Of a DNA stretch of 64,000 bases, positions 11,789-24,755 are shown piece by piece. The translations under genes and the position numbers were made by a program. The notes beneath the pieces were generated by a model. The model saw nothing but the letters and a program-made list of their open reading frames with translations. It had not been told where the DNA came from and ran no database searches. Numbering within the stretch: position 1 is the stretch's first letter; every line of letters begins with the position of its first letter. Source of the stretch: Tetracentron sinense. Taxonomy: Eukaryota > Streptophyta > Magnoliopsida > Trochodendrales > Trochodendraceae. Location: positions 16,196,826 through 16,260,825 of the forward strand of contig CM026559.1 of the NCBI GenBank assembly GCA_015143295.1, written 5' to 3'.

Positions 11789-12641
11789 TATCACGACCCA
11801 AAACACCCCCTGGGAGTTAGTAAATACTTTGGCTCATGATGTGCCATATCTAATACCGATTCATCCTGTAATGATACCCAAGGCATAGCATGATATAATT
11901 ATCAATAACGCAGAAGCTTAGAACCAAAATACTGAAACTTAAATTAGAGTGCAGAAACATAATCCAAAATTTCTTTATACAGATATCAACTGTATTCCAA
12001 GTTTGTACATACATAACCAAAAATAAAGGTGGACAAGCCCACCTATCAAAATACAAAATGACCTCTCACTATCACTCCACTTGGTAATAGTCTAGATATG
12101 GCCACACGTCTAGGTCTCTCTCCTCCTGTGGCTGCAACGGGATAGGTGCATCCCTTTCTTCTACATATTCCTCTTCAACCCATGACTCTGGGTTACGGGT
12201 GTCGAACGAACCTGCCGACATGAGATGAACGGCTGAGCGTGGAATACTCAGCGAGTATAAGCTAATAGCTAACAATACTATAACAATCATAATACCACAT
12301 ACCCGTGTGCGCAATAATATAATTCACAAAATGTATGCTTAAAACCCGTCATGGAAAACCTCTCACAAAACTTATTCTTTTCATGGAAAACAAACCATCT
12401 CATGCATGCTTATGAGTTATTATGAGCGTCGAGTTCTTGTAACCTTTCTTGTGAGCATACGAGTTCTTATGAATTCTTCACTAGTGGCGCCCTTCATACC
12501 ATCCCACTAAACAACCACCCAAAGTAGCTTGGGAATTTCAAATGGTTAGTGGTGCTCCATGGGTCGTCCTACTAGCTTACGAGTTCTTATAAGTCCTTCA
12601 AGTTCTTATAAGTTCTTACGAGTTCATTACTAGTGGCGCCC
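11789..12641 (-). repeat. LTR of gypsy element B, left arm
   Basis: Starts tatcacgacccaaaac, matching the tgtcacgaccc LTR edge of A with TG changed to TA. It carries the stem-loop GCTGAG...CTCAGC at 12232-12252 seen in LTRs A, F and C. No tRNA-complementary site lies at its left edge, so it is either a 3' LTR or a solo LTR placed in the gag relic. It is interrupted at 12641 by Copia-1 and resumes at 23069. Confidence 0.75.
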
Positions 12642-14839
12642 TGAAAGTATGCCTCTTTTCAATTTTAGCAAAATAGTTCTTAGGGGGCATACATCGAATC
12701 CCAAGATCTGACTAAGATTCTAATTGATTTTATTCAATGAGAGTAAAAATCACAATACCTTTACGACTTTGAAATTGTTAAGTCAAATCCACGATAAAAG
12801 CGATACCGGCAAAACTTCACAAGCTCCAAGTCTCCTTCGCCATCCGCATAGACCTTCTTTTTCTTTAAAGCTTTCTCTAATGGAAGCTAATGGACCTTCA
12901 AAAAATTCCATCTCTAGGAATCTTAAATAAAAGATCCAATCTTTTATTATAAAGTTCCTTTCTTGATCCTCTTCTTGATCTTCAAAACTAAGAACACAAG
13001 AGAGATGGAGAGGGGGTGGAATAGGCTGACTGTACATCATTAATGGAGAGAGGGGCGTGAGGTATTTGAGGGAAGGAGAAATATTTCCAAATCTGGAAAA
13101 TTCTGGAAAATAATTAATGTGTCCAACACCTTGGACGTCCACCTCTTTATAAGCTTTACTTGGGTTGCTTGCAACCCAAGTCTCCTCTTTCTAATCCAAT
13201 TAGAAGTCCTCAATTAGTTTCCTATTTGGTTTCTCCTTTAATTAATTAGGAATAATCAAAATAGAAACTAATCTTATCCATTAGTGTCCAACTAATCTTA
13301 TCCTTATCCTAATCCAATTAGGATTCCTTGATTAACAAGAAACTAATAGACTCCTTGTCCAACAAGGAATCTTTAATTAGTAACTAACTAACTAACTAAC
13401 TAACCTTATCTTATAAGGTGTCATTAATTAGAAACTAATTAAGAAAAAATAATAATGATATCCTCCTGGAAATGGGCGTCCCACCCTAGGTGGGTCCCAC
13501 CCCAACACGCCACATCATGGGTTTTTAACCCTTTGGTCACTTTTATTATTCTTTTAAAATATTCCCCAATGGGTCTTACCCATTTGGTTTTTCACATCTA
13601 ATATGATTCCACTTTTTAGAGCTTCACTACACCATATAGTGATTACTTAGAGAAATTAATTAATTTAATAAATCATTAAATTAAATACTTTTAAGAAGTC
13701 CTTGTGTGTGGGATCTAAAGGGATCTCCTATTTCCAATTGTGGGACCAAGTACTCAACCTATTGGTTAAAGCATTGTTACTAGGAAACACCTTTCCTACA
13801 CTCCATTAGGATTATAGAATGTTATCTATATCCCTGGACTTCCACCAATCACAATTAATGTCCATTAACACAATGTGATTAACCTCCAGAAAATAGAGAA
13901 TTACTTGCAGGTATTTCTATCACAAGATTTGTTTACAGATGCATCCCTCCAATTCCAATATTGTTATAAGCTTACGGGATAATATCTAATACTGTCTTTA
14001 ATGCTTGGCTTATATTGAGAACCCATTCTCTTTTGATACTCTTAGTCAAACTTGGACTTTCAAAACATCTTAGAAATTCTTTAAAAGAAATAATAATAAT
14101 AATTACATTTCTTTTATAAAGAAAATAAATTCCTCGATAAAACCATTTCATCAATAAATACCAGTGCTGGGTTTTTCAAGTCCGGTTTTGATAAGTATCA
14201 ACTCAATATTATTTAATCTGTAAGATTACTGGAATCCTTGTTGAGCGTACACACACTTCTTCTAGTACAACGTACATAATCCAACGAGCCCGTATTTAGT
14301 CTGGTGTGTTGGACATTGACGATTGGCTACATCGAAGCTATATAGACAAATACTAGAGAAGATGTCGACATCTCAGGTTAAGGACAATCTGTCAAATGGA
14401 CTACCCTAAATATAAAAAAAGTATATTTTTAAGGGTATCCACCGAGCGATCTAGTTGCAATATAAGTAATTCTTACTTATATCCACATCTTAGTCAAGAG
14501 ACTCTTCTCTCAGTGATTGAGATTCATCACTCCATCATATGGAACTAACAATGTGTAAGTTATTAGGAATATATTGTCCAGATGTATCCTGATTAACTTA
14601 GAACAATTTTAGGTCTACAATTAACTGGAAAAACAATATCTCCTTAGCAATTAGTTATCAACTAATTGGATGGTTTTCCTACAATGTTACCTAAGGGACA
14701 AAGTAATCTCATCCAATGAGATACTTTTGATATATTACCCAATGTAGAAGACAATGTGTGAATGTAAAATATGCATTTATTGATTTTAAAATAGATAAAT
14801 ACAATTCTGGAATGGCTTTGTGGGCATACATGTCTAATA
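12642..14839 (-). repeat. 3' LTR of Copia-1
   Basis: About 2.2 kb, alignable over its whole length with 20890-23068, with scattered substitutions and small indels. It has a TATA box on the minus strand at 13144-13153 (GCTTATAAAG), a (ctaa)n run at about 13383-13402, and ends tgtctaata where the other LTR has tgtctaaca. Confidence 0.93.
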
Positions 14840-14840
14840 A

Positions 14841-14852
14841 TCTCCCACTTGC
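14841..14852 (-). other. Polypurine tract of Copia-1
   Basis: The minus strand reads GCAAGTGGGAGA two bases before the LTR. This is the usual copia primer for plus-strand synthesis. It directly follows the pol stop codon. Confidence 0.75.
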
Positions 14853-14854
14853 AC

Positions 14855-17800
14855 TCAAAGCCAATCTCCTATGTATCTAACACCCATCGACTCTAGATGT
14901 TTCTCAAACACCTTCTAAAGCTGTGCTTTAGTAAATGGGTCCACCATGTTGTCCATTGACGCAATCTTGGATGACACAATGTCTCCTCTCTTGACAATGT
15001 CTCGAATTAAATGGAATCTCCTTTCAATGCGCTTTGTCCTCTGATGTGCTCTTGGCTCTATGGCTTGAGCTACAGCACCACTATTATCACAATAAAGTAT
15101 GATAGGAGATTCAATCGAGGAGACAACACCAAGTTCATGAATGAACTTCTTTATCCACATTGCTTCCTTTGCAGCAACATATTCAGCTTCAGTTGTTGAG
15201 TCAGTAGTTGTTGATTGCTTGCAACTCCTCCAACTAAATGCTCATTTCCCAAGAGTAAAGATAAATCTTGAGGTGGACTTTCTATCATCAACATTTGCCT
15301 AAAAATCTGAATCTATATACCCTACAACAGTCAGATCTTCTCCACTATAAACCAAACAGTGGTGCATTGTCCTCCTCAAATACTTGAAAATGTGCTTAAT
15401 TGCTGTCCAATGCTCAAGACACGGATTTGATTGATATCTTCTCACAATACTCACTGCATGACAAATATCAGGTCTTGTGCACAACATAGCATACATGAGA
15501 CTTCCCACTGCAGATGCATAAGGGATATGACTCATCTGCTCTCTTTCATCATCAATCTTTGGAGACTTTGATTTGGAGAGACTAATTCCATGTCTACATG
15601 GTAAAAACCCTTTCTTGGAATTTTCCATGCTATATTTACGCAAGATCTTGTCAATGTAATTGACTTGGGACAATCCCAGCATCCTTTTCTTTCGATCTCT
15701 AAACAATTTAAGACCAAGAATATAGGATACCTCATCGAGGTCTTTCATTGCAAAGTTATATGATAACCAGATTTTAACAGTTGATAACATTCCTACATCA
15801 TTCCCAATGAGTATAATATCATCTACATAAAGAACTAGGAAAGTTATTGCACTCCCATTGACCTTTTTGTACACACATGCCTCATCCATGTTTTGTTGAA
15901 AACTAAATGATTTGATTGATTCATCAAAACGGATATTCCAACTCAGAGAAGCTTGCTTAAGGCCATAAATAGAGTTTATCAATTTGCAGACTTTATTATT
16001 TTGGCCATGGAGTTCAAAACCTTCGGGCTGGTCTATATAAATATCCTCTTGAAGGTTTCCATTCAAGAATGTGGTTTTGACATCCATCTGTCATATCTCA
16101 TAATCATAAAAGGCTGTAATTGATAACAGAATTCTGATGGACTTTAGCATTGCTACTAGTGATAAGGTTTCCTCATAGTCGATACCAGCTCTTTGACTAT
16201 ACCCTTTCGCCACAAGTCTTGCTGTAAAGGTCTCTACCTTTCCATCGGATCCACGTTTCCTCTTGTAGATCCATTTGCACTCAATAGGTCTAATTCCCTC
16301 AGGCTTTTCAACCAGGGTCCAGACACCATTCGAGTACATGGAGTCCATTTCTGATTCCATGGCCTTTTTCTAATTATCAAAATCAATATCACATATTGCT
16401 TCTTGATAAGTAGAAGGATCATCGTCTAAGGAATTCGATTCCATAGAATATACCTCATGCTGATAAGACAATCTATCTAGAGGTCGACTGATCCTTGCAC
16501 TTCTCATAGGCTGTTGTTTATTTAAAGGTTTAGTTAAGATGAGATTAACCATGGTCATTTTATCCTGACTTTGCTCCTCAAGATCAATTCTAAATCCATC
16601 TTTTCTATTGAGGATCATATCCTCTTCTAGAAAAATGGCATTCCTGCTCACAAACACCTTTTGTTTGCTAGGATTATAGAAATAATATCCGAGAGTTTCT
16701 TTTGGGTATCCTATAAATAGGCACTTTTCCGTCCTACTTTCCAACTTGTCAAAGTTCTGCTTTCGCACATGAACTGGACAACCCCATATCCTGACATGCT
16801 TCAGACTAGGCTTTCGCCTATTCCATAGCTCAAATGTAGTTTTGGAAACAGACTTAGAAGGTACCCTATTCAATAGATAGATTGTAGTGTCTAATGCATA
16901 TCCCCAAAAAGATATTGGCAAATCAGTATTATTCATCATTGAATGAACATATCCAATAGGGTTCGATTTCTTCTTTCTAAAACACCATTAAGCTGGGGTG
17001 TTCCTGGGGAGTCCATTGGGATAAAATTCCATTATCTCTAAGATAATCCATGAACTCATTTAAGAGGCACTCTCCTCCTTTGTCGGATCTGAGAGTTTTA
17101 ATACATTTACCTGATTGCTTTTCTACTTCATTCAGGAATTCTTTGAACTTTTCAAAATATTCCGACTTGTGTTTCATTAGATATATGAAACCAAATCTAG
17201 AAAAATCATCTATGAATGTAATAAAGTAGACAAAGCCACCTCTGGCTAAATGATTCATAGGTCCACATACATCAATGCGAATTAATTCCAATATACTTGT
17301 GGCTCTTATAGGTTTGCCTGTAAATGGCATTTTGTTCATTTTACCTTGCAAACAAGGTTCACCAATTGAATAAGGTTCAACATGTAAATGGTTTAAAGGA
17401 CCATCCTTTACCAATCTATTGAGCCTATCCAAATTGATATGGCCTAATCTGAGATGCCATAAGTATGTTGGATTCACAGACTCTCTACCTCTTTTTTGAG
17501 GTGTCACACTGGTGGGCTCTTTATCCTCAATGTTATTTATAGAATTTCTTATAGGATCAAGATAATAAAGACCATTAGACAATGTGCAGGAAATAATAAA
17601 ACTATTATTGTATTTGATAACTACATTAGTATAAAAATGCACTGAATAACCATTAACGATTAAACTAGAAATAGAAATCAAATTTTTGCGCATGTCTGGC
17701 ACATATAAGCAGCCTTTTAAAACCAAAATCCTATTTAAAACAAATTCTAAAATATAAGTCCCGATGGCGATCACAGCAACACTTGCTTCCGTTCCCATCC

Positions 17801-17957
17801 TTATTTTGACTTCCCCATCACTGAGCTTTCTGCTCTCCTGAAACCCCTGTAACATATTACAAATATGTGAGGTAGATCCACTATCTCCACACCAAGAGTT
17901 TGAGGAACCAATAATGAAATTGGATTCAATGATGAAAGAATCTGATATACCTTCCAA
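14855..17957 (-). pseudogene. Copia-1 pol: integrase, RT, RNase H (broken)
   Basis: Read on the minus strand. A protease remnant has WCGDSGSTSHIC; pre-integrase has LWHLRLGHINLDRLNRLV; the integrase core has IDVCGPM and LRSDKGGECL; RT starts with ECKWIYKRKRG and has the catalytic LYVDDIILIG near 15825; RNase H has STTEAEYVAAKEAMWIKK and YCDNSGAVAQA. It ends with a stop at about 14855, next to the polypurine tract. A frameshift lies near 16975-17000. In-frame stops lie at about 16361-16369, 16088, 15296, 15235 and 14912. The catalytic residues of RT remain, so this is a once-active polyprotein that has decayed. Confidence 0.9.
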
Positions 17958-18791
17958 AGGCTTGTCCTTGAGGGATGCTAAGTAAACTTTGCAATTCCTC
18001 TTCCAGTGACCTGGTTTCTTGCAATAGAAACAGACATTCTGATTCTTTTCCTTGTCTTTCTTCTCAGAAGCTTTCTTGTTCTTACCCTTCTTGCCTTTGA
18101 GGAACCTGGAGAAATTGGACTTCTTCTATTTTTGGCTTTTACCTTTAGGCTTGGGCCTTGAAGGTCCAACTGCTTTTGTCACATTTGCATAGAGCTTAGT
18201 ATGCTTCATAAGGTCCTCAGCTCCTTGCAACATGTTTAGGAGCTCTGACAGAGAATTCTCCAATTTGTTCATGCTGAAATTCAACACAAAAGTAGAAAAG
18301 GATTCTGGGAGAGAGTTCAGGATCGCATCCGTTTGACTTTGTTGATCAAGATCTGCTCCGTGGGTCAAGAGTTCATTAATGAACCCCATCATCTTGACAA
18401 CAAGTTCCTGGACTGGGCTACCATCAGACATCTTGGTCCCCATCAGTCCTTTCATTGCCAACTGCTTAGCAGTTCTGTTCTGTTCCCCAAACATCTCCAT
18501 GAGATTAGTCAATATGTCCTTAGCTGTAGCAAAACCCTCGTGCTGTTGCTGAAGGACATTCGACATGGATACAAGCATGTAGCACTTGGCCAAACTATTT
18601 GACTCATGACACTTTGAGGCTTTCTCAACTCCCTCAGGGGTTTGAATTGCCTTATCAAATTCCGGATAGTCGGATGTGAGGACATAAGCTATCCTCTGAG
18701 AGATAAGCTCAATGTCAAGGTTTCTTTTCCAGTCCACAAAATTTGGACCAGTCAACCGATTCTCTTCTAGAATCTTGGAAAAGGGGTTCAT
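17958..18791 (-). pseudogene. Copia-1 gag (one stop)
   Basis: Starts at ATG 18791 (MNPFSKILEENRLTGPNF). It has a copia-type gag core (VDWKRNLDIELISQR, LAKCYMLVSMSNVLQQQ), a lysine-rich stretch and a zinc knuckle CFYCKKPGHWKRNC near 18010. It is fused in one frame with the downstream integrase part, as is normal for copia, apart from a stop at about 18123-18125. It would form the particle shell and bind RNA. Confidence 0.88.
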
Positions 18792-20870
18792 GGCTTATAT
18801 CTACACAATAAAATAAGCATAAATTATTACATTTATTTTCACACATATATTCATCAGATTTTTGGGATTTTAAAATCTGATGATCCTCTCATCTTTCTTC
18901 AAATTTTATCATTCCCTTCAGTATATGAAATTAGGGAATAAACCTTTTATTCCAGATGAGTATTGGGATCCTCATAACACACATGTAATCTTCCATGCTA
19001 GGATAGTACCACACATGCACTACAAGGTGGATAGTAACCATCCATCACTAAGCATCTCATGCATAACTCCTTATGTAAATTAGTGATTTCCAATTTTCTT
19101 GCGACCTACAAGGACAACATGACTGCCACTGTGTCAGCCGCCATGTTTCCTTGTTTAAGTGAAACTCATTATTCTCGGTTGTCATATGATTGAGTAGACA
19201 TGTGCCCCCATGCTAGTTGACACCCCCTATCAAGCCATATACAATCCTATCTACAATAGAAATAATGCACTAGGAGTTTAATTTAGACTGAATTATGTCG
19301 AACTCCTATCAGAGAGACAAGGCTCAGGCTAATTAATTCCTAGTCTTTATGGATAATGGAAGGCCTTATGATTAATAATCCCATTTATTATCACTTAATA
19401 TTTTTCTTGAAGGGAACAATATTAAACAGGCATGATCATATCATTATTCAAATATTCATCATATGAATTATGAAATTTTTTGATAATAGGATTATCAAGG
19501 AGTGATAAACTCCCACTAGCCCTCACAGGGGTTTTGATCATTAGGGTTTTTACCTTATAATCAAAAACTACTCACTCCTATTACCTTAGGGTATTTGGAT
19601 GTCAGTTTAGTGATCCATCTACGATTATTGTCTTTTCAGACACGATTATCAAATAATCTCGTATGCAAAGATGTTACGTAAAAATCTCCGCATGGGTCAC
19701 AAACTCCACGTCCAAAAGAGTACTAGAAATGTATTGTGTCTAAATATAAACAATTTATAATTAAACACAATCCATTAATAGAAGAAAAATCCAATTATCC
19801 TAAATTATCATAAAAGTGATAATCACAATTATCACAACTTTCGGGCTAAAGGAAATACTATTAATCATCACATGAATAATAATATAATAATTATAATCAT
19901 ATTATAATCACACAATGGGTTCACAAAAATCATACGACCTTATTTAATTACAAAAGGGGAATTAAATAAAGCCCTACTACAATTTTGCTATCTTGCAATG
20001 GTTCTCTGGGCATTTCCTTTGGTTGAACACAATCCTATTCTAAAAATAAGAAAAAGGGGAGGGGAAGGGAAAGAGTATTGTGTCTAAATATAAACAATTT
20101 ATAATTAAACACAATCCATTAATAGAAGAAAAATCCAATTATCCTAAATTATCATAAAAGCGATAATCACAATTATCACAACTTCTAGGCTAAAGGAAAT
20201 ACTATTAATCATCACATGAATAATAATATAATAATTATAATCATATTATAATCACACAATGGGTTCACAAAAATCATACGACCTTATTTAATTACAACAG
20301 GGGAATTAAATAAAGCCCTACTACAATTTTGCTATCTTGTAATGGTTCTCTGGGCATCTCCTTCGGTTGATTTAGTCCACCAAAAATCAGCAACCCTATT
20401 CTAAAAATAAGAAAAAGGGGAGGGGAAGGGAAAAAGAAGGATGTATGGTTTGTGGAACCCATCCAACACATAAAATAAATTTTTTTATTATGATAAATAT
20501 ATTATATATTATTTATGCTAGCCCAGGGCTCTCAGAATAAATTAAACAATTTAATTTACTGCTAATAAGGATCTCTAAATCCTTAAGGGCTATAATCAAG
20601 ATTTAGATATCACTAAATATTTTTCCCTACTAAATTTCGAGAGGCTTTGGAATCATCCAAACTTGAAATTAGTCTCACACTAATTTCTAGGGGCTTAATT
20701 TTTATTCCCTTAATAATAACAGGGGAACCACTTAGCCCTATTAGTGATTATCTCATAATCAAGAATCAAGAATTGAAAAGATTCAATCCTTAGGGCACCC
20801 GAAATTCAAAGTGGAAGTATGACTTATATATATAAATCTTGATTAAGTAATAAAATCAAAGAGAACCATA
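18792..20870 (-). other. Long noncoding leader of Copia-1
   Basis: About 2.1 kb between the PBS and the gag start, AT-rich, with no open frame of note on either strand. It contains a 0.34-kb tandem duplication. The leader would be the 5' untranslated RNA where packaging signals are expected. Confidence 0.7.
19731..20440. repeat. Tandem duplication of about 344 bp in the Copia-1 leader
   Basis: Copy 1 starts at gtattgtgtctaaatata 19731 and copy 2 at 20075, both ending in the purine-rich ggggaggggaaggga. Copy 2 contains an extra stretch of about 25 bp (gatttagtccaccaaaaatc). The remainder is almost identical. Confidence 0.9.
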
Positions 20871-20888
20871 GCCAAGGCTCTGATACCA
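20871..20888 (-). other. Primer-binding site of Copia-1
   Basis: The minus strand reads TGGTATCAGAGCCTTGGC, one base from the LTR. The first 12-13 bases are complementary to the 3' end of plant initiator tRNA-Met. Confidence 0.9.
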
Positions 20889-20889
20889 C

Positions 20890-23068
20890 TGAAAGTATGC
20901 CTCTTTTTAATTTTAGAAAAACAGTTCTTGGGGGGCATACATCGAGTCCCAAGATCTGATTAAGATTCTAATTGATTATACTCAATGAGGGTAAAATCAC
21001 AATACCGTTGCTACTTTGAAATTGTTAAGTCAAATCCATGAAAAAATCGATACCAGCAAAACTTCACAAGTGCCAAGTCTCCTTCGCAATCCACAAGGAC
21101 CTTCTTTTTCTTTAAAGCATTCTCTAATGGAAGCTAATGGCCCTTCAAAAAATTCCAGCTCTAGGAATCTTAAATAAAAGATCCAATCTTTTATTATAAA
21201 GATCCTTTCTTGATCCTCTTCTTGATCTTCAAAACTAAGAACACAAGAGAGATGAAGAGGCGGTGGAATGGGCTGATCGTACACCACTAAAGGAGAGAGG
21301 GGCATGACGTATTTGAGGGTAGGAGAAATATTTCCAAATCTGGAAAATTCTGGAAAATAATTAATGTGTCCAACTCCTTGGACGTCCACCTCTTTATAGG
21401 CCTTACTTGGGTTGCTTGCAACCCAAGTCTCCTCTTTCTAATCCAATTAGAAGTCCTCAATTAGTTTCCTATTTGGTTTCTCCTTTAATTAATTAGGAAT
21501 AATCAAAATAGAAACTAATCTTATCCATTAGTGTCCAACTAATCTTATCCTTATCCTAATTCAATTAGGATTCCTTGATTAGCAAGAAACTAATAGACTC
21601 CTTGTCCAACAAGGAATCTTTAATTAGTAGCTAACTAACTAACTAACAAACCTTATCTTATAAGGTGTCATTAATTAGAAACTAATTAAAAATAATAATA
21701 ATGATATCCTCCTTGAAATGGGTGTCCCACCCCAAAACGCCACATCATGGGTTTTTAACCCTTTGGACACTTTTATTATTCTTTTAAAATATTCCCCCAT
21801 GGGTCTTACCCATTTGGTTTTTCACATCTAATGTGATTCCACTTTTTAGAGCTTCACTATACCATATAGTGATTACTTAGAGAAATTAATTAGTTTAATA
21901 AATCATTAAATTAAATACTTTAAAAAGTCCTTGTGTGTAAGATCTAAAGGGATCTCCTATTTCTGGTTGTGGGACCAAGTACTCAACCTATTGGTTAAAG
22001 CATTGTTATTAGGAAACACCTTTCCTTCACTCCATTAGGATAATAGAATGTTATCTATATCCCTGGACTTCCACCAATCACGGTTAATGTCCATTAACAC
22101 TATGTGATTGACCTCTAGAAAATATCGAATTACTTGTAGGTATTTCTATCTCAAGATTTGTTTATAGATGCGTCCCTCCAGTTCCAATATTGTTATAAAC
22201 TTATGGGACAATATCTAATACTGTCTTTAATCCCTGGGTTATATTGAGAACCCATTCTCTTTTGATACTTTTAGTCAAACTTGGACTTTCAAAACATTTT
22301 AGAAATTCTTTAAAAGAAATAATAATAATAATTACATTTCTTTTATACAGAAAATAGATTCCTCGATAAAACCATTTCATCGATAAATACCAGCGTTGGC
22401 TTTTTCAAGTTCGGTTTTGACAAGTATCAACTCAATATTATTTACTTTGTAAGAGTAGTGGAATCCTTGTTGAGCATACACACACTTCTTCTAGTACAGC
22501 GTACATAACCCAACGAGCCCGTATTTAGTCCGGTGTGTTGGACATTGACGATTGGCTACATCAAAGCTACATAGGCAAATACTAGAGAAGATGTCGACCT
22601 CTCAGGTTAAGGATAATTTGTCAAATGGACTATCCTAAATATAAAGACAGTATATTTCTAAGGGTATCCACTGAGCGATCCAGTTGCAATATAAGTACTT
22701 CTTACTTATATCCACATCTTAGTCAAGAGACTCTTCTCTCAGTGATTTAGATTCATCACTCTATCATATGGAACTAACAATGTGTAAGTTATTAGGAATA
22801 CATTGTCCAGATGTATCCTGATTAACTTTGAACAATTTTAGGTCTACAAGGAACTGAAAAAACCATATCTTCTTAGCAATCAGTTATCAACTAATTGGAT
22901 GGTTTTCCTACAACGTTACCTAAGGGACAAAGTAATCTCATCCAATGAGATACTTTTGATATATTACCCAATGTAGAAGACAATGTGTGAATGTAAAATA
23001 TGCATTTATTGATTTAAAAATAGATAAATACAATTCCGGAATGGCTTTGTGGGCATACATGTCTAACA
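20890..23068 (-). repeat. 5' LTR of Copia-1
   Basis: About 2.18 kb. It ends tgtctaaca at 23068 and is followed by the target duplicate cgccc. The promoter lies on the minus strand (TATA at 21391-21400). It lacks about 27 bp near 21730 (ctaggtgggtcccacc) that the other LTR has. Confidence 0.93.
21391..21400 (-). promoter_or_regulatory. TATA box of Copia-1 LTR
   Basis: The minus strand reads CCTATAAAGA in a GC-richer context (GTGGACGTCC just downstream). It is conserved in the other LTR (13144-13153) and in the fragment near 6522. Confidence 0.6.
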
Positions 23069-23848
23069 CGCCCTTCGTACCATCCCACTAATCACCCACC
23101 CAAATTTGCTTGGGAATATCATATGGTTAGTGGTGCTCCACGGGCTGTCCCACTAGCTTACGAGTTCTTACAAGTCCTTCAAGTTTTTTCAAGTTCTTAC
23201 AAGTTCTTTACTAGTGGCGCCCTTCGTACCATCCCACTAATCACCCACCCAAAGTAGCTTGGGAATATCAGATGATTAGTTGTGCTCCACGGGCCGACCC
23301 AGTAGCTTACGAGTTCTTGTGAGCTTATTCATGTGAGTTGCTTTGAAAACCTTCCTTATGCCTTTTGAAATACATGCTTATGAGAAAACGTCGGTTCATG
23401 CAAGTGTGCTTGCTTGTACGTGACAATAGGTGCTATCGTGATCGTGAACAAAATCAACATCACATAGCATTTCTACAATTCCATAGACATATGAATTATT
23501 GAAGAAAAAACATAATTAGATAGCATTTCACTTACTATTTACCCAATGGGAAAATCCCCTAAATCATTTTCTCATTTTCTCAACTTAGTCCTCATTCATG
23601 CATTCCATCAAACATGTAGTGTACAACACTTTCTTAGGTCTTTTAACATATGATTTCATCTTCACATTTCATCAAACATCATAGGTGTACTTGTTATTTG
23701 TACAAAGCCCATCCATCCTTTCTATCACACAACATCATCACATCCTACTTAGCATCCATTCGCCTTAACCCCATACATTCACCACACATCCATTTCTTTC
23801 CCATTTATCTTATCCTTTTAGGTTACATGATGAAATTCCTTATTTCAA
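23069..23848 (-). repeat. LTR of gypsy element B, right arm
   Basis: Resumes the tagtggcgccctt repeat interrupted by Copia-1. A unit of roughly 150 bp, carrying TAGTGGCGCC...CCACTA and gagttcttacaagtcc, occurs about three times across 12481-12641 and 23069-23330, with Copia-1 inside the second unit. The arm then passes through AT-rich sequence and is cut at 23848 by the edge of element D. Confidence 0.75.
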
Positions 23849-23867
23849 TGCACTCTTAGACCTAGAA

Positions 23868-23881
23868 GGGGGGGGGGGGGG
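23868..23881. repeat. Poly-G tract (14 G) in LTR D
   Basis: A run of 14 G followed by tgaatagg. A C-tract before the LTR end is common in this copia group. Its length may be affected by sequencing error. Confidence 0.8.
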
Positions 23882-24483
23882 TGAATAGGTCTACTTCAAT
23901 TTTCTTTTCCAATTTTAATTTTAGACAATCACACACAAACAATCTCACTTGAACACACAAGATTTTTACGTGGAAAACCCTTCTGGGAAAAACCATGGGA
24001 CCTAGTCCAATACAAAATTCACTATGAGAAGAATTGAAAAATACAAGACTCGAATCTTACCCAGCCGGACACGACATAATGTTCCTTGGTATCGATTCCT
24101 CAGCTTGCAAATCACAAACACAGCAAGTTCGATCTCCGCAGCAGTAGCTCCGATTCCTCACCGGCCAATCTTACTCAAAGTGGTTAACCACGGTCTCCGA
24201 AGACCGATCTCCATCCTTGACGGCTTTAGCTCAAGCTAACCAACCCTCACAATAGAGCATACAATGGGTTTTAGGGTTTGTGGAAGCCCTAGGGTGATCT
24301 GTTAATGATTAAGGATCATCTAATGCAAGTTTGAGAAAATATGCATGAAAACTTTGAACATCCTAGAGGCCAACTAATGGAGATGAAGATGAATGAATCC
24401 AAGCATTTTCATTAACTCAAAATAGGCACAAAGTGCTCTAAAAAGTCTCCAATCGATATCACTCACGGATTGGGAGAGTTCCC

Positions 24484-24493
24484 CTATATATAG
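24484..24493 (-). promoter_or_regulatory. TATA box of LTR D
   Basis: The symmetric CTATATATAG is read on the minus strand, downstream of the palindrome cluster in the direction of transcription. Confidence 0.6.
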
Positions 24494-24524
24494 GAAAAGT
24501 TCCAAGGATTAGAAGTTGCTATAT

Positions 24525-24755
24525 GGGTCGACCCTGGAGGATCCCTGGGTCGACCCATTGTAGGCAACCAATAATAACAGCCGAAATCCCATATCAGGGT
24601 TGACCCTGGGGATGGTTCGATCGACCAAACTGAACACTTTGATCAACCCAACCATCCTTTATGGTCGACCTCTACTTTTTTCACTCTCTGCCCGAATTCA
24701 CCATACAAACCATGGGCAATTCAGGGTCGACCCCCAATGGTCAGGGTCGAACTTC
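24525..24755. promoter_or_regulatory. GGGTCGACCC palindrome cluster in LTR D
   Basis: Perfect GGGTCGACCC at 24525-24534, 24547-24556 and 24724-24733, with decayed copies near 24596, 24615, 24663 and 24744. The cluster starts about 30 bp upstream of the TATA box on the minus strand. It parallels the gatcgatc palindromes of the gypsy LTRs although the element is unrelated. Confidence 0.6.

Larger units (their letters stand above)
12642..23068 (-). mobile_element. Copia-1: complete Ty1/copia element
   Basis: A full element with LTRs 12642-14839 and 20890-23068, both bounded by tgaaagtatgcc and the tgtctaa-type end. The flanks carry a perfect 5-bp target duplication CGCCC (12637-12641 and 23069-23073), and joining the flanks restores the continuous tagtggcgccctt repeat of LTR B. 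The PBS matches initiator tRNA-Met and the internal order on the minus strand is gag, integrase, RT, RNase H, which defines copia. The long LTRs (about 2.2 kb) and long leader are notable. The lineage within copia is not assigned. Confidence 0.95.

Noticed and set aside
12783-13142. A 119-codon frame present in both Copia-1 LTRs (also 21030-21389)
   Set aside because: It occurs twice only because the LTRs are copies. It lacks an ATG at its start, begins at the TATA region and shows no recognisable domain. The third copy (6311-6535) does not keep the frame.
13383-13402. (ctaa)n and similar short runs considered as telomere-like repeats
   Set aside because: The unit is ctaa, not the plant telomere unit, and it belongs to the Copia-1 LTR in all three copies.
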